Position numbers and translations under genes: made by a program. Shown piece after piece: positions 15,287 to 23,460 of a stretch of DNA of 64,000 bases (position 1 is the first letter of the stretch; the number at the start of each line of letters is the position of its first letter). The notes beneath the pieces are model-generated. The model had not been told where the DNA came from. It saw nothing but the letters and a program-made list of their open reading frames with translations, and did not search any database. The stretch is from Pseudomonadota bacterium (GTDB lineage Bacteria > Desulfobacterota > Desulfovibrionia > Desulfovibrionales > Desulfovibrionaceae). The stretch is taken from assembly GCA_023460395.1 (NCBI GenBank), contig JAEWQB010000010.1:1-64000 (forward strand), given 5' to 3'.

Positions 15287-16819
15287 TTATTTTTTGTCCC
15301 AAAACTCAGCACGTTCGGCAAAGCGTTGGTCATAACGCTCCAGTGCCGCCGTATCTTCCGGCGTTTTTGCGTTGGTACGCGCAAGGGCGATATTCTGCTC
15401 TGCTTTTTTCCGGCTGTTCTGGTACAGCGCACTATATGCTAAATGCAGATACGCTTTGAACAACCTGCCGTTTTCCCCCAGCATTCTTCCGTAGTAATAG
15501 TGAATTTCCGGGTCTTCCGGCAGGTGGGTGAGCAACTCTTCATAGTAGCTGGACGCCCCTGTGAAATCTTTTCCGTCATTCAACAGCCGGGCGAAATAAA
15601 ATATAGCCACATAGTCGCGCGGGTTCAGCAAAATTGCCTTTTGGAGCAGAATGGCAGCCTTATCAAGCGTGCCTTTCATATAGTGAAAGGCTCCTGCCTC
15701 GCGGTTGACCAGATAATCTCCGCTGCCGCATGCCAGTGCGGCGTCAAAGGCCTCCGCCGCCTCGTTTACCCTATTGAGCCGTGCCAGTGTGATGGCCCTG
15801 CCGGTGAGATTCATGCAATCGCGGGCGGTGTCTTCTTGTGTGAAATAGCGCAGCGCTATTTCCGGGTCGCTGTACCGCGCCCGGATAAGTGTTTGGATGC
15901 GGTGAAAGCGCGTATCGTCCTCCGGCCTGTTCTGGATGTCCTGCCCCAGCGTGCGGATGCGGTCGGAAAGATATTGAATACGCTCGTCTGTATCCGGGTG
16001 GGTGCTCAGGTACGCGGGCATGGACGAACCCATTTGCCAGCGTTTTTTGCGGATGGCTTCAAACCCGCCCACCATGCCTTGGGGGCGGTAGCCAGCACCG
16101 ACAAGATAGATAAGTCCCATCTGGTCGGCCTCCCGTTCGTCCTGACGGCTGTAATTGAGCATGGCGGCCTGAGTTGCGGCAAGCGAACCTACGGCGAGTC
16201 CGCTTTGCATGTCGCTGCTGCCGCCAAGCAGCACTCCGGCAAGGGTTCCCGCGAGGCCCATAAGCTGGGTCTTTTGCGCTTTTTCCAGACGCCGGGAAAT
16301 ATGCTGCTGCGTAATGTGGGCCAGTTCGTGACCCAGAATGCCAGCCAACTCTGATTCATGTTCAAGATTGAGAATCATGCCCGTATTGACGAAAATATAG
16401 CCACCGGGAACCGCAAAGGCGTTTAGCGTGCTGTCCCGGATAACGTTTGCTTCAAAGGTATAGGGCTGCGGCTTCATATCCGTCTGAAGTCGGGCAATGA
16501 TGTCACTGACGTAATTGACCACTTCAGGGTCTTCAATAAGGGGCATGCGCGATTTGATTAGTACGCTGAACTTACGCCCCAGTTCCAACTCGTCTTTGAG
16601 CGTAAAACTGCCGAACAGATCCCCTAAATCGGCGTGCCCGGCGCGTGCCGGTAACAGAATGCAGACACACAAAAGCAAGGCCAGCAGGAAGCGTGGTCCC
16701 GCTTTTTTTGTCTGCTCCGGTTTTCCCGGTTGCCTCAATTCCCCCACATCCGTCAGACTTCGGGCAAAACGCCCCGAACTGCCGGTGGCGTGGGGATTTT
16801 GGGTGCGCCGAATAGCCAT
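15287..16819 (-). CDS. BepA-like M48 metalloprotease with TPR domain
   Basis: 510 residues. After a basic N-terminus a hydrophobic segment (FLLALLLCVCILLPARAGHA) acts as a signal peptide, so the protein is periplasmic. The zinc site is HELAHITQQH (HExxH) with a downstream Glu in READQMG. The C-terminal half has tetratricopeptide-like helices. E. coli BepA/YfgC has this layout and assists or degrades outer-membrane barrel proteins such as LptD; the same role is inferred here. I chose the ATG at 16819 because AGGAG is exactly placed and overlaps the cysS stop. Confidence 0.88.
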   Translation of the reverse strand: MAIRRTQNPHATGSSGRFARSLTDVGELRQPGKPEQTKKAGPRFLLALLLCVCILLPARAGHADLGDLFGSFTLKDELELGRKFSVLIKSRMPLIEDPEVVNYVSDIIARLQTDMKPQPYTFEANVIRDSTLNAFAVPGGYIFVNTGMILNLEHESELAGILGHELAHITQQHISRRLEKAQKTQLMGLAGTLAGVLLGGSSDMQSGLAVGSLAATQAAMLNYSRQDEREADQMGLIYLVGAGYRPQGMVGGFEAIRKKRWQMGSSMPAYLSTHPDTDERIQYLSDRIRTLGQDIQNRPEDDTRFHRIQTLIRARYSDPEIALRYFTQEDTARDCMNLTGRAITLARLNRVNEAAEAFDAALACGSGDYLVNREAGAFHYMKGTLDKAAILLQKAILLNPRDYVAIFYFARLLNDGKDFTGASSYYEELLTHLPEDPEIHYYYGRMLGENGRLFKAYLHLAYSALYQNSRKKAEQNIALARTNAKTPEDTAALERYDQRFAERAEFWDKK

Positions 16820-16826
16820 GCTGCTC

Positions 16827-18284
16827 CTACTGCACGTCCCATGTGGGGCCGGCGGGGGTGTCGTGCACATCCACTCCCATGCCCGCCAGCGTGTCTCGTA
16901 AGGTATCTGATTGCGCGAAATCTTTTGCCTTTCTGGCTTCCTGCCGTTTCGCAATCAGCGCTTCAACCTGTTGCGGGTCAATGCCGCGCCGTTTGACCCG
17001 GCATTGCCGCAGTGCTGACAGAAAATCAGCCGCTGGCTGTGCAAATACGCCCAAAATTTCCGCCCAGCGGTCAAAGGCGAGACGGGCTTCTTCATATACC
17101 GCACGCGCACCCTCTGCTTTGCGCAAGGCCTTGTCTTCCGTTATGCGATTAAGCAGGCGAACAACGCCAAACACGTGCCCCAAAGCCGCAGCGGTATTAA
17201 GGTCGTCCGCCATGGAGGCGTCCCATGCGGCAAGATGTTCGGCGAATTCCGCAGGGATATCCGCAGGCAGAGGAGCATTGCTCCACTTGGCACGAGTTAG
17301 TTCCTCGGCAAGCAACGCGCGGGTTTCATAGATGCGCTTGAGGTTCTTTTCCGCGTCATCCATGCTGTCGAACGTAAAATCTATGGGGCTGCGGTACTGC
17401 TTGGTGAGCAGGAAAAAGCGTAATGTTTCAGGGAGATAATTTTCTAAAATGTCGCGAATGGTGCGGAAGTTTCCAAGCGACTTGGACATTTTTTCCGAAT
17501 CCACCTGCACGAATCCGTTATGTACCCAGTAACGGGCCATGTGGGCATCGGTAGCGGCTTCGGTCTGCGCTATTTCATTTTCATGATGGGGGAAGATGAG
17601 GTCCAGCCCGCCACCATGGATGTCCAGCGGCAGGGGCATGTGTTTTTCGCTCATGGCGGAGCATTCAATATGCCAGCCGGGACGTCCCTTACCCCACGGG
17701 CTGTCCCATGAGGGCTCGGACGGTTTTGCGCTTTTCCACAGGGCGAAATCCAGCGGGTCTTCTTTTTCCTCACCGGGGGTGATGCGCGCACCGGAGCGCA
17801 TGTCATCCACATCGCGACCGGAGAGTTTTCCGTAATCGGGGAAGGCGCGTACCCGGAAATAGACGTCACCGGAGGGGGTGGCGTAGGCTTTGCCTTTTTC
17901 GATGAGCGATTCGCACAAGGCGATCATTTCGCCGATATGCTCGGTACATTTGGGTTCAATATCCGCCTTGATCACATTCAGCCGGGCCATGTCTTCATGA
18001 AAGGCACGAATATATTTTTCCGCCACCTCAGTGCTGGAAATGCCTTCCTGATTGGCGCGGGCGATGATTTTATCATCCACGTCGGTAAAATTGCGGGCAA
18101 AGGTCACGTCCAGACCACAGTTTCGCAGGTAGCGCACCAGCACGTCAAAGACCACCGCGGAACGGGCATGCCCGATGTGGCAGAGATCGTAAGCGGTAAT
18201 GCCGCATACGTACATATTCACTTTGCCGGGGGTAGAGGGGATAAATTCTTCTTTTTTGCGGGTCAGCGTATTGTAGAGTTGCAT
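16827..18284 (-). CDS. cysS: Cysteinyl-tRNA synthetase
   Basis: A 485-residue class I synthetase. MYVCGITAYDLCHIGHARS contains the first zinc Cys and the HIGH motif. WHIECSAMS supplies another zinc ligand, and KMSKSLGNF is the KMSKS loop. The helical C-terminal domain is complete and usual in length. rpiB lies 10 bp upstream and the M48 protease gene starts before the region past its stop, so this is a tight operon. Confidence 0.97.
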   Translation of the reverse strand: MQLYNTLTRKKEEFIPSTPGKVNMYVCGITAYDLCHIGHARSAVVFDVLVRYLRNCGLDVTFARNFTDVDDKIIARANQEGISSTEVAEKYIRAFHEDMARLNVIKADIEPKCTEHIGEMIALCESLIEKGKAYATPSGDVYFRVRAFPDYGKLSGRDVDDMRSGARITPGEEKEDPLDFALWKSAKPSEPSWDSPWGKGRPGWHIECSAMSEKHMPLPLDIHGGGLDLIFPHHENEIAQTEAATDAHMARYWVHNGFVQVDSEKMSKSLGNFRTIRDILENYLPETLRFFLLTKQYRSPIDFTFDSMDDAEKNLKRIYETRALLAEELTRAKWSNAPLPADIPAEFAEHLAAWDASMADDLNTAAALGHVFGVVRLLNRITEDKALRKAEGARAVYEEARLAFDRWAEILGVFAQPAADFLSALRQCRVKRRGIDPQQVEALIAKRQEARKAKDFAQSDTLRDTLAGMGVDVHDTPAGPTWDVQ

Positions 18285-18293
18285 GCGTGGTCC

Positions 18294-18728
18294 CTATTTA
18301 CCGTCGAAAATGTCAATGCGTCGCTGGTGCCGTCCGCCCTCGAAGGGGGTATCCAGAAAAATTCTGGCGAGTTCCATTGCCACTCCCGGTCCGGTAACCC
18401 GTTCTCCGAGGCAAAGTACGTTGGCATTGTTATGCTGGCGGGTGGCGCGGGCGTGGAATTCCGTGGTGCACAGGGCCGCCCGGATACCGGGAGTGCGGTT
18501 GGCTGCCATGGACATGCCTATGCCCGTGCCGCAGATGAGGATTCCCGGCACGTCTTCTGCGAGCACGCGTTCACACACCTTGTGGGCGAATACCGGATAA
18601 TCGCAACTGGTGGTGGTTTCCGGGCCCATGTCGCGCACGTCGTGGCCGAGATCTGTAAGGTAGCGGACGAGCACTTCTTTAAGGGCGAAGCCAGCGTGAT
18701 CCGATCCAATGTACACTGTCTGGGGCAT
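18294..18728 (-). CDS. rpiB: Ribose-5-phosphate isomerase B
   Basis: 144 residues of the LacAB/RpiB family. It interconverts ribulose 5-phosphate and ribose 5-phosphate. YIGSDHAGFALK is the N-terminal phosphate/substrate signature and GTGIGMSMAANR is the second. The catalytic Cys is in ILICGTGIG. With prs in the same collinear run it can feed PRPP synthesis. The stop is 9 bp from cysS. Confidence 0.95.
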   Translation of the reverse strand: MPQTVYIGSDHAGFALKEVLVRYLTDLGHDVRDMGPETTTSCDYPVFAHKVCERVLAEDVPGILICGTGIGMSMAANRTPGIRAALCTTEFHARATRQHNNANVLCLGERVTGPGVAMELARIFLDTPFEGGRHQRRIDIFDGK

Positions 18729-18837
18729 GAGAGTATCCTTATTCTGTGCTATCTATGTCGTTTGGGGGCATTGGGCAACCCCTGCATGTGTTACGGAGAA
18801 AGGAGAAGCAACCGCGCCGTATGTGCCGGGAAAAGGC

Positions 18838-19257
18838 TTATGTGTTGTTGCGGCGTGCGGCGGAGCGCTGGAGGGCGTCTTGCTGTTCCTGCCGGAGACG
18901 TGTGATTTCATCCTCCAGAAAATGCGCCTGTTTTGCGGCTCGCAACATGGCGATATCTGGAAAAGAGCCGGGGGTAGCTGCCGTACCGTGTGTGCCGGGC
19001 GTGACCGTTTGATCGGGCACGTCTGTTTTGTTGGACGGTTGAGACGCTGCTTCCTGCTCCGCCAGATAGTCCGAAGTAAGGCGGCCCAGCGTGGCATATT
19101 CCTCGCGGAGGCGTTTTTTTAACTGGCGGATTTCAAAATCGTGTCCCATGCCGGTGAGCATGCGCCGTATTTCCGTGCTCCAGACTTGTAGCCCGGTGCG
19201 TAGATTACGCAGAGGCGTGCTTTCTGTCGGGTGAGACGGGGGGGTGTCCGTGGTCAT
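18838..19257 (-). CDS. Hypothetical protein, helical
   Basis: 139 residues I do not recognise. It has no signal peptide or membrane segment. Residues about 20-70 are charged and predicted helical (RQLKKRLREEYATLGRL), followed by a Thr/Pro/Gly-rich linker and a second Arg/Glu/Gln-rich helix near the C-terminus that could form a coiled coil. It lies between the LolB-like lipoprotein and rpiB, same strand, with about 50 bp on one side and 109 bp on the other. Codon use looks like its neighbours. Confidence 0.65.
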   Translation of the reverse strand: MTTDTPPSHPTESTPLRNLRTGLQVWSTEIRRMLTGMGHDFEIRQLKKRLREEYATLGRLTSDYLAEQEAASQPSNKTDVPDQTVTPGTHGTAATPGSFPDIAMLRAAKQAHFLEDEITRLRQEQQDALQRSAARRNNT

Positions 19258-19305
19258 GTGATTCTCCCGAAGAGGCTTTTGACCGGTTTTGCCACCGCAG
19301 GCGTG

Positions 19306-20301
19306 TTAACGCTGAGGCAGTGGCAGCAGTGGCGTACCAGAGGGAAGTTCCAGAGTCATTTGCTGTTCTGTGAACGGCATGGTGGGCTGTTCACGTTCTT
19401 TGACTAAAATTACCGCTGACTTGTCCTTTCCAATAGTAATGGCATACCGGGTTGGCAAGGCTGTGGCAGCCCGCCGGGTGGCGTCTTCTGGAGAGGCCGG
19501 GTGCGGGAGAGCGTAGCCGCTGAGTAACAGGGTCATGCGTTTTCCGCCTGTTTCCACAGTCCAGTCTATTGGCTGACCAGACGTGTTGAGACTGAGCACA
19601 CTGGATTCTCCGGGCACCGCCGCTCTGCCTGTTTTGTCCGCCATGGGCAGGGTGTAGGCGAAACCGCCTTCTGGGGCAAGCAGTACTGATCGATAGGTCC
19701 GGGGCAACACCTCGGTAAAGCGTCCCTGCATCAAGGCATCCAGTTCTTGCACGCCAAAGGGAATGGGCATGCCCAGCCGGAGCAGGGCGTTGCCATCGTC
19801 TTCGCTGAAATAGGCTTTATTTTCGCGCGGAGCGTAGAGTAAAAAGCTGGTCGCGGTACGGCGGATGCGGGCAAGGGTCTGGCCTATGCCCGCTTCAATA
19901 TCCACACGGGCGGTATGGCTGTCATTGCCCCATGTCCGCAGAATGAGTCTGTGACCGGAATCTTGAGTGGAATAGCGTAGTGAGGCCGTGAGCCGGAATG
20001 GGCCGGAGTGCTCTCTTGCCTGTGACTCCGCGAGATAGCGTTGCCACAGCGTTTGCGCCGTCTGCCGCTGTGTTGGAGAAAGGCTGTCTGTCGTGGGGCT
20101 TGGCTCCAGCGCACTTTGTCTGCTGCCACACCCGCTTAAACCGAAACTCAGCATAAGCGTGAGGAACAGGGCCATGTGCAGCACTCTTTCTCGCGGGGGC
20201 AGGAAGGGCGCGAAGGGAGAACGCACTATGTGCCGTTGGTATGTGGGCATATGGTGTGCTAACTGCACGAACAGATGGAAGAAACGGCGGAACACACGCA
20301 T
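19306..20301 (-). CDS. LolB-like outer-membrane lipoprotein
   Basis: 331 residues from the start 4 bp after the upstream gene. A lipobox LSGC follows the hydrophobic run MALFLTLMLSFG, so Cys is expected to be lipidated after signal peptidase II cleavage. If translation starts at the internal ATG at 20175 the signal peptide is a normal 16 residues; the longer start gives an unusually long n-region. The rest is a beta-rich domain of LolB/DUF4292 appearance (LRTWGNDSHTARVDIE). LolB inserts lipoproteins into the outer membrane; that function is inferred. It pairs with the TPR lipoprotein just upstream. Confidence 0.65.
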   Translation of the reverse strand: MRVFRRFFHLFVQLAHHMPTYQRHIVRSPFAPFLPPRERVLHMALFLTLMLSFGLSGCGSRQSALEPSPTTDSLSPTQRQTAQTLWQRYLAESQAREHSGPFRLTASLRYSTQDSGHRLILRTWGNDSHTARVDIEAGIGQTLARIRRTATSFLLYAPRENKAYFSEDDGNALLRLGMPIPFGVQELDALMQGRFTEVLPRTYRSVLLAPEGGFAYTLPMADKTGRAAVPGESSVLSLNTSGQPIDWTVETGGKRMTLLLSGYALPHPASPEDATRRAATALPTRYAITIGKDKSAVILVKEREQPTMPFTEQQMTLELPSGTPLLPLPQR

Positions 20302-20307
20302 GAGCGT

Positions 20308-22008
20308 TTACAGCCCCTTCAATTTTTTCTGAATATCGGCAGCGTTGTCCGGCGAAAGAGAAAGCGCTTTGCGGTAGCCCCTGCGGGCTTCGGCCTTGTG
20401 CCCTGCGGCACTGGCGATATCGCCGTAGTGCTCCCATATAATGGGATCTGTCGCGCCCAGCTCTATCGTGCGGGTAATAGCTTCCCACGCCTGTTCCATA
20501 TTTCCCATACGGTAATGCACCCATGCGAGGGAATCCATGATGTAGGCTTTGTCGGGATCGTACTTCAGCGCGGTTTCCACAAGAACGAGGGCGCGTTCCA
20601 GATGTTGACCGCGTTCGGCAAGAGTATAGCCCACATAATTGAGCGCCTGCGGGTTTTCCGGGTCCAGCAGGATGACTTGCTCCATAGCGCTCAGGGCATT
20701 ATCTTTCTGGCCTTGCAGGTCATAGATGGAGCCTTTTGTATACAGCATCTCCGGGTCGTTGGGCCAGCGCAGAAGGGCAGCGTCCGCCACGGCGTGCGCC
20801 TCGTCGTACTGCTCAAGGCTGGCAAGCAGGTCAATTTTTAAATCCCACAAATCTCTGTCGCCCGGATCGGCAAGAATCCCTTTGTCCAGCAGAGCCACGG
20901 CCTCTTCGTGCTGCCCCAATTCATACAGCATGTGGGCGCGGAACCGGACGCTCTTGCCCCACAGGCGGTCATGGTCGGGGATATGTTCCAGCCACGCGAT
21001 GGCTTGGGGCAAATCTTTATTCACACTGAACGCGATAAGCGCGAGGTGAAAAAACGCTTCGGTGGGGGGAGAACTCATTTCTGTCAGTGGCAGCAGCAGT
21101 TCGCGTCCGTATTCCGGGAAACCTTCGTCGATGAACAACGAGGCGGCCTGAAGGGTGAAGCCCGTTTCTTCCGGTCCTTCATGCGCGATGGCGAGCGCTT
21201 TGTCCGGGTGGTTGAGCTTCAAATTCAGCGCGATACGCCGTAGCCAGACTTCCGGCCCCGCATGACCGAGGTCGAGAATGTGGTTGTATGTGGTTTCCGC
21301 AGCCACGTAGTCCTTCATAAGCTCATATTGAAAGGCGAGTTCGGCCCACGCTTCGACAAAGTCGGGAGCGGACTGCACGGCCTTTTTCAGCTCAGTTACG
21401 GCCTTGTCATGTTGCTTGGTCTGGCTGTAAGCGCGGGCCAGATAATAGCGGGTGACAGGGTCTTTTCTGCCGGAAGAGGGGTGGCTGAGGAGCGTGATGG
21501 CATCCTGATAACGCTCTCCGGCAAGGTAGAGCTGCCCCAGTTCCTGACGGGCTTCCGCGTTTTCCGGGTGGGCCGAGAGGTATTCCCGGAGAATGCTGAT
21601 GGCCTCTGCCGGGCGCTTTTCCGCAAGATACGTTTCCGCCAGCAGACGGGTGAGGGATAAGTCGCCGGGGAAACGCGCGAGGCCGGTGTTCGCTACATCG
21701 CGGGCAAGTTGCGGTTCTCCGTGGCTGCCGTAAAACTGGGCGGCATCGGCATACACATCCAGAGGAGGGTCGAGTTGCAGGAGGTTGCGAATGGCAAGCG
21801 CACCCGCCGGAAGATCGTCCGTGCGGGCGGCTTCGTTGAGCAGAAGATAGTAGTAAACCTCGGCGGCTTTGGCGCTCATGGGAACGCCCTGCGGGGCAGT
21901 GGTCTGTCCTGCGGGCTGCCTGATACAGGCAGACGCGGCAAAGCAGACCATAAGCAACGCGCAACACTGCGCGAAGCGGGAAAGTGTGGAGATATGGCGG
22001 AAAGACAT
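20308..22008 (-). CDS. TPR-repeat lipoprotein
   Basis: 566 residues. The N-terminus carries a signal peptide ending at FAASAC, a good lipobox, so the mature protein is membrane anchored. The rest is a superhelix of tetratricopeptide-type repeats from about residue 60 to the end, including the classic ALNYVGYTLAERG and AYIMDSLAWVHYRMG units. Such proteins are scaffolds for envelope assembly. It sits 4 bp before the LolB-like gene. I chose the ATG at 22008 (AAAGGCG upstream) over one that overlaps the rpoH stop. Confidence 0.8.
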   Translation of the reverse strand: MSFRHISTLSRFAQCCALLMVCFAASACIRQPAGQTTAPQGVPMSAKAAEVYYYLLLNEAARTDDLPAGALAIRNLLQLDPPLDVYADAAQFYGSHGEPQLARDVANTGLARFPGDLSLTRLLAETYLAEKRPAEAISILREYLSAHPENAEARQELGQLYLAGERYQDAITLLSHPSSGRKDPVTRYYLARAYSQTKQHDKAVTELKKAVQSAPDFVEAWAELAFQYELMKDYVAAETTYNHILDLGHAGPEVWLRRIALNLKLNHPDKALAIAHEGPEETGFTLQAASLFIDEGFPEYGRELLLPLTEMSSPPTEAFFHLALIAFSVNKDLPQAIAWLEHIPDHDRLWGKSVRFRAHMLYELGQHEEAVALLDKGILADPGDRDLWDLKIDLLASLEQYDEAHAVADAALLRWPNDPEMLYTKGSIYDLQGQKDNALSAMEQVILLDPENPQALNYVGYTLAERGQHLERALVLVETALKYDPDKAYIMDSLAWVHYRMGNMEQAWEAITRTIELGATDPIIWEHYGDIASAAGHKAEARRGYRKALSLSPDNAADIQKKLKGL

Positions 22009-22025
22009 AGCAGAACGCCTTTTAG

Positions 22026-23159
22026 CTAGCGGTTTATCCATTCCTGCGAGAAATCTTTGATTTCGCGGAACAGGTGATCTCGTATTTTTTGAAGCAGGCG
22101 GGCCTCTATCTGCCGGACACGCTCGCGGGTGATGTTGTACTTTTCTCCAATCTCCCGCAAGGTGACAGGGTCTTCAGAGAGCAGACGCCCGTGTAATATT
22201 TCCAGTTCCTTGTCATTGAGACGCGGTTCAATGGATTTTACGTGTTCCTTGAGAAGGTCGGCAAGCTGGCTGTTAGCAAGGATATCTTCCACTCCCGGTT
22301 CCAGCGCGGGCAGAAAATCCATGCGCGTTGCGGTGGAGCCATCGTCTCCCACGGGGGCGTCCAGAGACATGTCTCCCCCGTCCATCCGCTGTTCCATCTC
22401 GATAATTTGCTCTTCCGAAACATTTAGCTTTTCCGAAAGCATGGCGGAATCCGGCACAAATCCTTGCGCAATGAGGCGTTGGCGCTCTTTATTCAGGTTA
22501 TAAAACAATTTGCGCTGGGCCTGCGTAGTGCCAATTTTAACGAGCCTCCAGTTATCCATAATAAATTTAAGGATATATGCTTTTATCCAGAAGGAGGCGT
22601 AGTAGGAGAACTTAATTCCCTTGTCCGGGTCAAATTTGTGCACGGCACGCATAAGGCCCACGTTGCCTTCCTGCACAAGGTCGAGCACGTTTTGCATCCA
22701 GCGGCGCTGGAAGTCCATGGCGATTTTTACCACCAGACGCAGGTGGGAAGAAACGAGCCGGAAAGCCGCGTCCTGATCTCCGTCCGCCTGCACCCGACGG
22801 GCGAGTTGGAATTCTTCATCTGGTTTGAGAAGGGGAAATTTGCTGATTTCGCGCAGGTACATGTGCAACGAGTCCGTGCTGGTGCTACGGCTAGGGACGA
22901 GGGACAGTGCCACTGCGGGCAAGGCGGAACCGGATGCCTCCGTTTCGTCAAGATCAAGCACGGCATCGCCCGCGTCGTCGTCCGCAATGTCGTCGGGGAT
23001 ATCGTCAATATCATCGTCATCGTCGTCCAGAAACGACTCATCAGAGGTTTCTTCCGTGGAAGCATCGAGCAGTTCCACATCGCCATCGTTCAGGGCTCTG
23101 CTGCGTGTGGTATTTTTTTTAGGTGCGTCTGCGAGTTTGGTCATGGTGTGTCGTATCAT
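22026..23159 (-). CDS. rpoH: RNA polymerase sigma-32-type factor RpoH
   Basis: 377 residues from the ATG at 23159 (GGGAA nearby); an ATG five codons later is also possible. Sigma region 1.2/2 is complete (LREISKFPLL; NVLDLVQEGNVGLMRAVHKF), and QRKLFYNL is the RpoH box that marks heat-shock sigma factors. Region 4.2 has the helix-turn-helix LREIGEKYNITRERVRQIEA. Residues about 37-73 form a strikingly acidic Asp-rich tract absent from E. coli RpoH. It probably directs heat-shock transcription, and it heads a run containing hslV. Region 1.1 typical of RpoD is absent. Confidence 0.88.
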   Translation of the reverse strand: MIRHTMTKLADAPKKNTTRSRALNDGDVELLDASTEETSDESFLDDDDDDIDDIPDDIADDDAGDAVLDLDETEASGSALPAVALSLVPSRSTSTDSLHMYLREISKFPLLKPDEEFQLARRVQADGDQDAAFRLVSSHLRLVVKIAMDFQRRWMQNVLDLVQEGNVGLMRAVHKFDPDKGIKFSYYASFWIKAYILKFIMDNWRLVKIGTTQAQRKLFYNLNKERQRLIAQGFVPDSAMLSEKLNVSEEQIIEMEQRMDGGDMSLDAPVGDDGSTATRMDFLPALEPGVEDILANSQLADLLKEHVKSIEPRLNDKELEILHGRLLSEDPVTLREIGEKYNITRERVRQIEARLLQKIRDHLFREIKDFSQEWINR

Positions 23160-23460
23160 ATTTCCCGTCAGAACGGGAGGGGTTGGTGCGTTGCTGCGCC
23201 ACGGGGAGAGTGGATGAGCCTTTTGACCTGTGCCCGGCTTCCCGCGTGGACGGCTGGCGGCATGCCCTCGCATTTGTGGCTCCATGTAGGGGCGTGTGCG
23301 GGGGAATGTGCAACCAGCGGAACCCAATCGGCAGAACATGCCTACCTATGATGGTATAGTTTTCGTTTGTCCTTTTCAATGTTTTTCAGTAGACCAAAGC
23401 GGACCCTCTGTCATGCTGGAACCGTTGCATATAGCCTCTTTTTTGTCTTTTCAGGAGCGA
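23160..23460. other. Divergent intergenic region, rpoH/metH
   Basis: About 300 bp between the divergent rpoH and metH genes, which must hold promoters for both. I could not assign -35/-10 elements with confidence, and I see no cobalamin, SAM or SAH riboswitch core in front of metH. Reading frames here are not credible. Confidence 0.4.

Noticed and set aside
23290..23460. Cobalamin or SAM riboswitch before metH
   Set aside because: No recognisable cobalamin-box (GCCACTG-like) or SAM core is present.
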